Positions 19,337 to 29,391 of a DNA stretch of 64,000 nucleotides are shown here, piece by piece (within the stretch, counting starts at the first letter, position 1; every line of letters begins with the position of its first letter). The notes beneath the pieces are model-generated. The model made no database searches. It worked only from the letters and a program-made list of their open reading frames with translations, and was not told the DNA's origin. The stretch spans positions 1 through 64,000 of the forward strand of contig JBAJFE010000049.1 in NCBI GenBank assembly GCA_037903355.1, read 5' to 3'. The translations under genes and the position numbers were made by a program. This DNA comes from Trichuris trichiura (lineage: Eukaryota > Nematoda > Enoplea > Trichinellida > Trichuridae).

Positions 19337-20420
19337 CAGTCATTCCCAACCGGGGCCCCAGGGCCCCCTTGGGGGCCCTGAGGGAGTCGAAGGGGGTCCT
19401 GAATGCTAAGGGGGCCCTTGGGGGTTTCCGGGTTGTGCCTATGAATCTTTTCTCTAATGTAACTTTTCTCGTGAAAACAGAGAGTAAGCAATTTCTCAAT
19501 ATCACGGAGCGTAGAGAAAAGAACTTGCCATCAGCTTAGCGTGGCGCTCCTAAATCAATAGAACCCTGCTGCATTCTGGCTAAGTCACTGACAATCCGCA
19601 GAAGCTCGCTGAATACTGAATGTGGCTGCGCAATTCCTCCCTTTGACCACAACTCGAAATCGTTCGGAAGAACCGTACGGTTGTTACATTCAGTAGGCGG
19701 CGGGACGCATGACGTCATGTCTTCAGGGGATACCGTGAACAGAGAATTGTGAAGGTCACAAGGAATTCTTTCGTTGACACCAGGGAACTTGGTTCTTTCT
19801 TCTCTCTTGCGTGCATCTTGTCATACTCCCACGAAGTTTTACGTCTTCACTATCGATACATTGTTACAAATCAGTTGGTTCAGAAATTCAGCATTTGGCG
19901 GTCACAAGTTTTCGTGAACTTCATCAAAGGTCAAATCTTCATGGGAAAATGATAAAGGTAACTGTTACGTAATTTTCGTTTGATCTTTCATTTCATCAGT
20001 AATTTGTTACCGTCTGTAGATCAGAATGAGTTCTGATAGGTTCTAATGAAGTTTATGACGTGTAGAAGCCATGTCTTATTTGACTTAAAAGTTAGAAAAG
20101 AGGGAAAAAGAAAGGAGAGACAGGGAGAGACTAAAGAGCGATGTATACAACAGCTTGACGCTACGCCTGGGGTGCTTGGATTGGTTATGAGAACCCAGTT
20201 GCGTTCCCAGACCCAACGAAGAAACAGATTCGGAGAATGAAGACGTAGACCTTCCAAATTTAGCAAGAAATAGAAGCTACCGCAGATCCGGTTTCCGACA
20301 CATACTGAGGCAGGACGCATGTAAGTCTTCATAGTTTATCTCAGTGAGCTTTTAGTTTTCCACAGCCATTGCAATGCTGTGTATCTCTGAAGGTGTTAAT
20401 GACAAGCATGTTTATCCTAG
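19337..20420. other. hAT 5' non-coding region
   Basis: Holds the terminal repeat, GC-rich subterminal repeats (19362-19430) and about 1 kb without a credible frame. Promoter elements were not identified with confidence. Confidence 0.6.
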
Positions 20421-22199
20421 ATGGCCGCACCGAAAAAGAAATGTAGGCAATATAGCGCCGAGTATTTAAAATATGGATTTATACAATCACCCTCGAACCC
20501 TCAGCAACCGCTGTGCCTCATCTGTGAGAAGACTTTTGCCAACGAAATCATGAAACCATCAAAATTAATAAAACATTTAAACAGAATGCATGGCGACAAA
20601 GCCGGCAAAGATCTTTCGTATTTTCAATCTCTACGAGACAGCTTTAAAAAACGGCCGAGATTATCAAGCATTTTTTCGTCTGCATCGAGTCAAAGTAGCG
20701 ATGGTTTGCGTGCTTCCTATAACCTCTCTTTAATGATTGCAAAATCTGGAAAACCACACACCATCGGTGAACAGCTGTTACTTCCCGCCGTGAGTGAGGT
20801 GCTACGTACTGTGCTGCACATGCCAGCGACAAACATAATCAACAAAATCCCCTTGAGCAATAACACAGTGCAACGACGAATTGATGAAATGGGTGCCGAT
20901 GTAGAGAACACGCTGTGTGAATTTTTGAAAACGGCGCAATTTTCACTACAGTTGGACGAGTCCGTTTTGCCGCAGAATGAGGCATTGTTGCTTGCGTACG
21001 TACGGTTTATAAAAGGGGAAAAACTAGAACAGGAACTACTGTTTGCGAGAGAAATGATAGCTGATACGAAGGGAGAGTCTATATTTTGCAGTTTACAGGG
21101 TTTCTTTCAAGAGAAAGGAATTCCGCTAACAAATATAATGTCAGTTGCGACGGATGGTGCTCCCTCAATGGTAGGATGCCATCGGGGTTTTATATCGTAC
21201 CTGAAACGTTCGGTTCCAGACGTTTTGGCAGTGCATTGCGTAATACACCGACAACACCTGGTTGCAAAGCGGCTCAGTGCTCGTCTATATCGCTCCTTGC
21301 AATACGTTATCCTAGCGATCAACAAAATTAAGAAAAATCCATTAAAAGACAGATTATTCAGACAGTTATGTGATGAAAATGACGAAGTGTTCACCCGTCT
21401 GCTCCTCCACACAGAAGTCAGATGGCTGTCAAGAGGCGTATGCCTGAACCGTTTTTATCAGCTTTTTCAAACGGTTTTGCAGTTCTTTGAAAGCGATGAT
21501 ATCGAGCTCGGGAACAACTTGAAGAAGCACAAAGGCGACGTCGCTTATCTGTCAGACCTTTATTTTAAATTCAACGAAACGAGTCTCCAGTTGCAAGGAG
21601 ACGATCTGAATTTGATCAAGACCAAGAATGTTATTTCTGCCTTCATCTCCAAGCTCTTGCTTTTCAAGCACAACTTGGCTCGTGGAGAGTTTCATCAGTT
21701 CCCTAATCTTGGCGAGCTAAAGAAAACGTGCACCATACCTGACGACGATGTCTATGTTTACTGCGACCACCTGAGTATGCTGCACAAGGAAATGCTTGAA
21801 AGATACGAGGACATCTTGACAATGAGAATACCAGCCTGGATTTTGGATCCATATTCTAACGCTAACGAAGCAGAAACATTTTTGCAAGAAGAGCTGATTG
21901 AATTGCAAGCCAATGAAGAACTGAAGCCTAAGTTTAAGAGTGGCTACAGTCATTTCTGGTTGCAGCATCAAATTGCGACACTTTACCCTGAATTATGGAA
22001 GATCGTTAAAAAGTTCTTCGTGCCGTTTCCTTCCTCTTATTTGGTTGAACGTGGGTTCAGTGCCGCAACAGATCTTTTGGTTAAAAAAAGAAACAGGCTA
22101 CAAATAGCGCAGCGTGGAGACTTAAGATTGCTGCTAACGAATATTGAACCTGACGTGGAAAAATTGGTATTAGGGCACCAGCTTCAGCCACCACACTGA
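20421..22199 (+). CDS. hAT transposase, BED-finger type (ZBED5/SCAND3-like)
   Basis: This 592-residue frame opens with ATG at 20421 and has no break. An N-terminal BED-like zinc finger has C32, C35, H52 and H57 (CLICEKTF...HLNRMH). The RNase-H-like catalytic core shows D179 in LQLDES and D245 in VATDGAPSM, a C273-x2-H276 motif (CVIHRQHL), TEVRWLSRG around W335, and the C-terminal VERGFSA with E543, giving the D-D-E triad of hAT transposases. The length suits the family. It cuts and pastes elements with the matching terminal repeats, probably acting in the nucleus. The pattern is closest to the ZBED5/SCAND3/FAM200 group, which also gave rise to domesticated vertebrate genes. Here it sits inside its own terminal repeats, so it is a transposon gene and potentially functional. 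A host-gene reading is not supported. Confidence 0.93.
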   Translation: MAAPKKKCRQYSAEYLKYGFIQSPSNPQQPLCLICEKTFANEIMKPSKLIKHLNRMHGDKAGKDLSYFQSLRDSFKKRPRLSSIFSSASSQSSDGLRASYNLSLMIAKSGKPHTIGEQLLLPAVSEVLRTVLHMPATNIINKIPLSNNTVQRRIDEMGADVENTLCEFLKTAQFSLQLDESVLPQNEALLLAYVRFIKGEKLEQELLFAREMIADTKGESIFCSLQGFFQEKGIPLTNIMSVATDGAPSMVGCHRGFISYLKRSVPDVLAVHCVIHRQHLVAKRLSARLYRSLQYVILAINKIKKNPLKDRLFRQLCDENDEVFTRLLLHTEVRWLSRGVCLNRFYQLFQTVLQFFESDDIELGNNLKKHKGDVAYLSDLYFKFNETSLQLQGDDLNLIKTKNVISAFISKLLLFKHNLARGEFHQFPNLGELKKTCTIPDDDVYVYCDHLSMLHKEMLERYEDILTMRIPAWILDPYSNANEAETFLQEELIELQANEELKPKFKSGYSHFWLQHQIATLYPELWKIVKKFFVPFPSSYLVERGFSAATDLLVKKRNRLQIAQRGDLRLLLTNIEPDVEKLVLGHQLQPPH

Positions 22200-23299
22200 T
22201 TTGCCAACATAGCCAACTTTTCCTACTTGTTAAAGTCAAATAGTAAACTTGAATGCAATAATACGGAGTTCGGAGAACCGACGTCCAGCATGATCAACGC
22301 ATAATACTGTTGTTGTTAACAAGGCGACAAGTACAACAAAAAACAGACGTAGAATTTGACCGTGTGCGGTAAAAGCGCGTTGAAGTTTCTAACAAACCAT
22401 TTTCATACACTGCGACTGAAGCGTTAAGTGCCAGTTAGTCACAAGAGAAAAAGAGCGGTTTACTCCCGTTGTAAATAAGAGAACGCAGCAGTACCCAAAC
22501 GATCAGGGCTTTCACAACCCAACTGGATCCGTCGTCAGCGATAGGACACAAGCCCTGGGCGAAAGGGAGCACTTATCTAGTTTCATCGTTAGCGACAAGT
22601 TTTGTACCCTGTTGCTGACGACGGAACCAGTTGAGTTCCGAAAGATTCTATCGTTTGTATGCTCTTACCTTCTTTGACTTACAATGGGAATAAACGACTC
22701 TTTTTTCTTATGATAAAACTGCTAGACCGTATAAAGACGTTCCATCTTCATGTGAGGTAGTCTTTGCAAATCTTGACTACAAATCCAATAAATCTTAATA
22801 GGAAACTTTTGTCACACAAACCCATTTTCAAGACGAAAGTTTGGCAGCTGAGCGTGGAAGAAGTTTCGACCAATTCCATATGACTAAGGAACCTTTTTGA
22901 CCTACGTTCATTCACTCGGCAAAGAAGAGCAGTTACAGGTCGTCTGAAATACTTAGACCACGCGACTGAAAAACACTGCACACGTGTCAGGAATTAGATT
23001 TAGATTCGTTACTGCCTTTTCCATATGGCACAGACCAGTGCAAAAATCGAACTTTTAAATTGAAGAGTTTTAAAATGCAGATTAAAAGTTCGTTGTCCGG
23101 TTTTCACCAGATCGAAAAGACAACAGCAAATTCATTGTTGAAATCTTCGGTAAACTGCGTGTCACAGGTACTCTAATAAACGCGAAAGAACCTAGGGCGA
23201 GAAAAGAGAAGAGCACAACCACGCAAGAACGGGAGGGGGCCCTGAGGAGATGTGCGTCTCGAAAGGGGGCCCTGGCGCAGAAAAGGTTGGGAATCACTG
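22200..23299. other. hAT 3' non-coding region
   Basis: No credible frame. It contains an imperfect inverted repeat (22518-22539 with 22610-22631) and the GC-rich subterminal repeats before the right terminal repeat. Confidence 0.6.
22518..22631. repeat. Inverted repeat inside hAT 3' region
   Basis: aactggatccgtcgtcagc is mirrored by gctgacgacggaaccagtt with one mismatch, separated by about 70 bases. It could form a hairpin in RNA or bind a protein; the role is unknown. Confidence 0.7.
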
Positions 23300-24233
23300 G
23301 TATAGTGTATCGAGAGTTTTTGAAATCGGAATGCCTGGGAATAAATCTTTTACATCGTAGCTAACTAAGATTTCGTCCGGTTCTAGATGGTATTCTCGTA
23401 TTTCGCTGACGAAGGTGTTACTATTTTTGACGAAGGACGGTTCTTGCCAGTTAGTGGTTTGATCACCTTTTTCAAATATCGGCTGAGCTCACTTGTGGTG
23501 CTGTTAATTGTGGAAACTATTGGTCTTAGTGGGACATCCGGTTTGTGCACTTTAGGCAGGCCGTAGAGCTGAGGGGGTCTGTAATTTGATGTGAACCTAA
23601 GATGCTTCGCTATTTTGATGATTTCTGGTTCCTTGGTTTCTCTGCCGTATGTCATGAGAAGGGAACGAAGATTCTTCCGTGACAATTCTGTAGGGTCATT
23701 GGGCAAAGGTGTATAACTGTCAATGTTCAGGGTTGTTATCATTTTTTCGATGTAGGTGGTTCTGTCGAATAGGACAATTCTATTGCCTTTATCTCCTTTA
23801 GTTATAATTCTATCAGGCTGCATTTTAAGTCGGTTTAAGCAGATGACCTCATATCGGTTTAAGTTTCGGGTGGTGTCGAAGCGGTGATCTAGGATTAGCG
23901 TAGATAAATCCCGCTTGATCTGCGTGGCTTTCTGTGGATCAACTGGAGATACGCTATCTTCAACCGAGGCAATGATGTCAAGAAGGGCTGGCTGTTTAGG
24001 AGTTGGTACAAAGTTCAGTCCTTTTCTCAAGATAGATTTCTCACTTTCATTTAGAGGTAAGGAGCTGAGATTTATTACCTTTCTGTTTAGGTCTGAACCT
24101 CTGGTTCTTTGCGGAAGATTTATGAAGGAGTTTCGAGTAGTCGTCGGGAATCTGATTTGAAGGCTTTCAAATTTTTTTTTAGCACTTGTTTCTGCGATAT
24201 GCAGACTGTTTTTTGGAGAAGTCCACAGGCCAC

Positions 24234-24608
24234 ATTGGTGAAACGCGAAACACCCTAGAGCATAGATTTAACGAACACTTTAAAAAGCTCACAAGTTACA
24301 ATAACGCGAAAGCCATACTCAACAATGGTACCAATCTAACCACACAGCGAGGCAGACCAATCGTGGACCCAAAAATTACAAAGGAAAAAGCCAAACAAGC
24401 CTCTGCTGTAGTGGAACACGCGACGCAATGTAGCCAACCACTCCATCCAAACGTACTATGTTACGAAAACAATTTACGGTTAAGAAGGATTGCAGAAGCA
24501 CTATATATTAGACATAATACGACCTATAACAGCGATCAAGGAGTGGACATAAGTGGGATTTGGACAAATATTGTGACGCGGTATAATTGTTGCACACTCA
24601 ACAAATGA
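24234..24608 (+). pseudogene. Inverted endonuclease arm, M3
   Basis: Open from IGETRNTLEHRFNEHF to TGA at 24606-24608. It begins inside the YIG motif and has no start of its own. Confidence 0.8.
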
Positions 24609-24842
24609 AATAAAACAGAAAAAGAAAAAGAAAAAGGAAGAAGAAGAAAGAAAGAAGAAGAAAAATGAATGCAATATGAAAAGACAAATCTAGAAGACAT
24701 ACGGAACAAGGAAACGAATTGCGCTGACAGACTCAAATGCAAGAACCTACCAACGGAAAACTTTAAAAAATGCCCGCTTTAAAATCCACAGAAGCGACAG
24801 ATGGCATTCGCTGCCAAAAACCATACCTACAACTTATGACCG

Positions 24843-24870
24843 CTGATGACGGGTCACGAATGACCCGAAA
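24843..24870 (+). ncRNA. Hammerhead-like motif, right PLE arm M3 (best stem)
   Basis: CTGATGA (24843-24849), C, GGGTCA-CGAA-TGACCC (perfect 6-bp hairpin), GAAA (24867-24870). After GAAAC comes the palindrome CTCCGGAG and then AGTC, compatible with a very short helix III and a GUC-type cleavage site. The extra C before stem II and the lack of an obvious helix I are departures from the canonical fold. Confidence 0.45.
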
Positions 24871-25599
24871 CCTCCGGAGAGTCTATTAATAAAAGTTTAT
24901 TAATAAAAATCTATTCAACGGGACACGAAAAATCCGCACAAAAAGAAACCAAAGAATGCAATTATTTGGTCCCGTACGAAGACACCATATCTTCAATGCA
25001 ACCTGGTTTCGAAAGTCGACCAAGGGAGAGCATTAGTAAATTTTCGCCTTCTATTGCACTTTAACTTTATACTTTGAGATTTCTCTTAGCTATGTTTTTA
25101 AGCCGTTTCTAAGGATGCTCTGCGGAAATTTCTTCAAAACGTTGCTGAAGGGAGTGGAAACAGCAGCCGTTGTTGCGACCAGTTCCAGGACTTGCTTAAC
25201 AGGTGTGTTCTTCACGTTCTGTGAGCGCCTCTTAATCAGCTCCCTCGCAGAGTTTACCTGTTTGATGATGAACCATGCGAATCGCCCAGTGTTTTCTTAA
25301 ATATTAACCACGACGCTGTGCGAAAGGCCATTTGTTTGTTCGGTGATATCGAAATAGATGAACATTTTAAGGTAAAGTGACAATGCAACTTAAGTGCAGA
25401 AGTCTATTATTGTTCCATTCAGGCTCCATCACCCCTGCCTCACGCGCTTGAAAACTATGGTGAGGAAGAGTTCCTGCACGCTCTTTTAGGAAAGAAGGGA
25501 CTGCCTTTTTCCGATACTGTATATCGTTTTGGATGTCTATTTTTTTCTGTTAGTTGTGATTTACCTAGCTGTCCATGCGGCGTCCTTGCCCGTTGTCAG

Positions 25600-25814
25600 A
25601 TCGAGACAGTTTAGCCTCGTGTAGACGTCTTACGGCTACCTTAAGCGACGAAGAGGTGAAACTCACTGGGACACTTGCAGGCAGTTCCTGCCCGACGCAT
25701 TCCGTTTCTTGGCAGCTGAAGCGTAGGAATGATCTGCACAGTTGGCTGGATTATATCAAGAATAACGCAGAAATGGAGCCATCGATCGCTTCAAGTCGCT
25801 TCATATTGGGAGAG
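25600..25814 (+). pseudogene. Second exon-like segment, M3
   Basis: 215 nt, frame open. M3 variants include RDSLASC, LSDEEVKL and DLHSWLDY. Confidence 0.45.
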
Positions 25815-26285
25815 GTACATTTTATTCTTGTAACTCATTAATCAGCTTGTAGCCCTTCAATGATTTTGGGTGGAAGCGATGTTTTACGTGCTGCAACAGA
25901 AACGAACATCGAAAGTGACCTACGCTCACTTGCTTTGGTACGAAGACGATCTATGTACTTCTCTTTGAGCACATAAGTTCTCTATACGGGATCATAAACC
26001 TTCATGAGGCGGAATGTCATTTACAGAGATAGTCTTGTTGGAACTTCAGTAAAACTTCAGCTTTCGGGCACTTCACCTTCACTCCTCTTCAGCAGGTAAA
26101 CCAGAAAAGTACAGTTGAACTTCCGTAAGTTGACTAGCCAAGAGGCGGAAGAGAACTAGTCAGCATAAGGAGGTTGTTGGTATAAGGGGACCGACTGAAT
26201 AGATTAGTATCTGTACGCGCTTTATCTGCTGCACAGAGGCTATTTTATAGCCAGGTGCGTACAAATAACCTTGCAGAATCATATA

Positions 26286-28211
26286 GAGTCAGTTCACGTA
26301 TAACGCGCGTTCATATAACGCGTTTTCGGTCATACTCGATTTTGAAATCGTGCACGTTCTCACATAACGCGATTCTGTTTCCGTTCCTACGCGAATTTGC
26401 CAGCTGAAAAGCGTGGGCGTGTGGCAAAGTCTCCCCGTGTTTTCATCCACCGAGGGCAAAGAAAGGCTGCGCTGTTAGCTTATGCGCGTTCCGAGGTCAC
26501 GAACAAGCGAAATGTGGCAAAAACTTTTAGGATTCTTATCAGAAGTAGTGTCCGACCCAGCTCCGCACCCTGCAATATGCATACTCAAACAGGCTATTGA
26601 TCGGTATTCATGTCCGGTGGAATAATTTGCGCTTGCAGGAACATCTGCACAGACGATGCTTCCATTTTCAATTCTCCCGAAGCGCAGGCATCGCAGAGCT
26701 TTTCCAGTGAGTCGTAGCAGGCTTGCACAGAATCTGGAAAGCATTCACACCGTCTGATTGCGAGCACAATTCGTAAGTATTTTGTTTGATTCCGCTATCT
26801 GAGGATGGTCTTTATGTATCCGAAAATGTCTAAGCTTCCTGATTTGAAGTCACCTGGTAGTGGTGGAAAAAGAAAGGCGCTGACTGTTGGAGAGAAGTTT
26901 GAGATACTAAAACGGTATGAACGGAATCAGACGACACGTGATATCGTCAAAGCTACCGGCATAAGACGAATCAACGTTGCGGATTATTAGGAGCAATGCA
27001 GAAGAAATTAAACAGACTTCCGTAAGCGGTACCAGTTCAAGTATTGCGATATCAATAAGAACAAGGCCTAAGATACTGGAAGAAATGGAAAAACTATTCA
27101 GCATTTGGATCGAAACTCAAACGACGAAAAGAATGGGAACAACGTTTTTCACCATAAGACAAAAGCAGTTGCCATGTACGAAGACCTTGGGAAACAGTCT
27201 ACAAATCCTACTGAAATTCCTCCATTTACCGCTAGTAGTGGTTGGTTCTGCCGTTTCAAGAATCGATACAGTTTTTACAATGTTCGTCTCTGGGGCGAAG
27301 CAGGAAGCGCGGACGTCGATGGCGCGCAAACATTTCCAACAGAAGTACAAAACTTGGTCAAAGAAAAGGTGACCACCGAGGAGCTGCAGAAACTTTCTGT
27401 AGCAGGGGAAGAAGAAGGAAGAAAAGCTGATGAAAATCTGGAAGTTCCTCCGCCTCCTCCGCGACAAATGACCACTGCTGAGCTTTCAGATACCCTGAAG
27501 ACTATTGAACAGCGGTTACAATGGCTCGAAGACAATGATTGTAATGCAGAACGCAGCGGGAAAACCACAAGAGGTATCCGAGCTTGTTTGGAGCCATACA
27601 AGCAGCTGCTGTACGAAAGAAGTACATGTGCGAAACAAAAAAAGGTCGATTTCTACTTTACTACAATGAAGAAACATTGTGACGATGAGGAAGCGCTACC
27701 TTCTACATCTAATAGGTCCTCAGTTGGCCCGTAACAAAGGATAGTGAGTTTAAAAAAGTAAGTTCAACGGAACTCCATTCTTTCCTGGGTATGAGGTCGT
27801 TTATTTTAGGACTTAGAGGGACTCTTTCCACAAGCTAAAGACGCAAGCACGCCGCTCGTGAAAGCCAGTTTGAACTCTGTCCGCTGTAAAGAGTTCTATC
27901 ATAAAAGATCTGCCGTTAACGTATGATCGCCGTAAAAGATGATCTTATTCAGACCCTGTGTAAGAGGGTCCATACGTCAGCGTGCCTAACGGTAGAATAA
28001 GTAGCTCAGGTACATCATAGTTCCTGTTTCTACCCAGCTTATTTAAGATATCTCTCCGTTGTTGTTTACAAGTAAACAACCCTTTTGACGCTTTGCACCA
28101 AATCGTGATTTACCTATTCTTTACATGTCTCCTATAACGCGATTTCGTATAATTCGACATTTTTCAGGATTTTTAAGTGACCAAACGCTCGCGTTATACG
28201 AGAACTGACTG
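26286..28211 (+). mobile_element. Tigger-like element T3
   Basis: 1926 bp between TA dinucleotides at 26284-26285 and 28212-28213. Ends as in T2. Confidence 0.85.
26826..27734 (+). pseudogene. Tigger transposase remnant T3, no DDE
   Basis: HTH frame from 26826 ends after NVADY. Besides the shared frameshift, one A is lost in the IRQKA stretch (acaaaagcag), so the GWFCRFK-to-tail part is read from the frame at 27105-27734. Confidence 0.8.
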
Positions 28212-28901
28212 TATCTGTAGTAGGATGAATGTGTCGCTGAAGTCGCAGTCAAAGTTGACTTGTGCTGTTCTGGTTTTGAACTTCTGTGTATGCAAACATT
28301 AATAAAGAATCCTCTCTTTCCCCTCTTGTACGTTTCAACGGTTTTCTAGGAACGTTTCTTTGGAAAAAAGATATGTTCCAGGCTGGCACGCAGACCGAGC
28401 GCGAAGCAAGAGCAGTTCTATAAAAGAAGCAGCGCAGCAGAGCAAGCAGCTGATCTGAACGGGCACAAGCAAACAGGGTGAGAGAGCAGTGCAGAAAAGA
28501 GAAACGCCCTTCTTATCTCCGCGTGTACTATGCAAATTCCTGCTATGCAGTGACTAATGACCTGAAAGTAGGTCGTAAACTTCCTGTGCCGTGAGGCACT
28601 CTTATTGACGTGTGTTCGGCGGCTATTTTCTAGCACATTTCCTTTTGGTTGGCTACAATACGTACGCGTTTTAAAGCATTTCTTTGGTTTTGTCTCCCAT
28701 CCTGTCGTTCCTTTCGTACCTTAAGCCAGTACCAGGAAGATCGGATTTCATTCTCGAGAGCAACTACCGTCAACATATAACAGCTCTTGAGCTGCCATTG
28801 TTCACGATCGCCTGCGCTAAACAGAACGTAAAGCTCAATACGGAACCTGCAAGCGATTCCTATTTGCCCATAATTTTATTTCGTTGTATTGCTCAACCCA
28901 G
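28212..28901. other. Core-left DNA, M4
   Basis: Same content as 1936-2624, with an extra A after TTTGG as in M3. No gene called. Confidence 0.55.
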
Positions 28902-29081
28902 GTGAAGAAAGATGTACATCGGTCCTTTGCCCAACACGTCTGCTACTTGCGTCAACGGGAGCAGCAACTTATCGATCAGGTTGAAACAATATCAAACTCG
29001 AAGAACCACAACTTGTCGCAACAGGAGTGCCTCCTCCAACAGAAGTTAGGTAAACTTGCCAGGAGAACTAATCCAACTCGG
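28902..29081 (+). pseudogene. Exon-like coiled-coil segment, M4
   Basis: The frame is intact over 60 codons. It ends LARRTNPTR, with target site aatccaactcgg. The variants are mainly amino-acid changing, which argues against selection on the copies. Confidence 0.5.
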
Positions 29082-29391
29082 TGTTTGGTTTCTTTTGTAC
29101 GGGTTTTTCGTGTCCCGTTGAATAGACTTTTATTAATAAACTCTCCGGAGACTTCGGGTCATTCGTGACCCGTCATCAGCGGTCATGAGTTGTAGGTATG
29201 GTTTTTGGCAGCGAATGCAATCTGTCGTTTGTGTGGATTTTAAAGCGTGCATTTTTTAAACTTTTCCGTTGGTAGGTTCTTGCATTTCAGTCTGTCAGCG
29301 CAATTCTTTTCCTTGTTCCGTATGTCTTCTAGATTTGTCTTTTCATATTCTTTCTTGTTGTTCCTTTTTCTTTTTCTTTTTCTTTTTTATT

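Larger units (their letters stand above)
19337..23299 (+). mobile_element. Complete hAT DNA transposon with intact transposase
   Basis: 8-bp target duplications gtatagtg lie at 19329-19336 and 23300-23307. The left end is CAGTCATTCCCAACC; the right end reverse-complemented is CAGTGATTCCCAACC, so the terminal inverted repeat differs at one of 15 positions. GC-rich subterminal repeats of the GGGGGCCCTG type lie inside both ends (about 19362-19430 and 23231-23275). M6 has the empty site, which proves insertion. The length of 3963 bp plus 8 equals the extra length of M3. Confidence 0.96.
18079..24227 (-). pseudogene. PLE RT/endonuclease, M3, split by hAT
   Basis: The N-terminal half is 24030-23383 and continues to 23308. 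The hAT then interrupts between the NLL and TETN-type region, and the rest runs 19336-19011. Motif C reads YVDYLF (second Asp changed to Tyr). Downstream pieces are 18856-18488 (post-catalytic region and linker) and 18306-18079 (endonuclease end). The N-terminal ATG position reads cag where sisters have cat. Unlike most units it lacks the extra base at gagatttatt. Confidence 0.85.
17726..24994 (-). mobile_element. Penelope-like element in M3, interrupted by hAT
   Basis: Target-site copies have drifted: aatgcgattcgg (17714-17725) and aatgcaacctgg (24995-25006). Without the hAT and its 8-bp duplication the PLE is 3298 bp, against 3299 bp for M6. Confidence 0.87.
16564..27920. repeat. Monomer M3 (type A, with hAT insertion)
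   Basis: Parts: core-left 16855-17725, PLE 17726-24994 interrupted by a hAT at 19337-23299, core-right 24995-26285, Tigger T3 from 26286. Without the hAT and its 8-bp duplication the unit is 7386 bp. Confidence 0.93.

Noticed and set aside
20421..22199. Host ZBED-type gene
   Set aside because: It lies within matching terminal repeats and an 8-bp target duplication with an empty site in M6, so it is a transposon gene.
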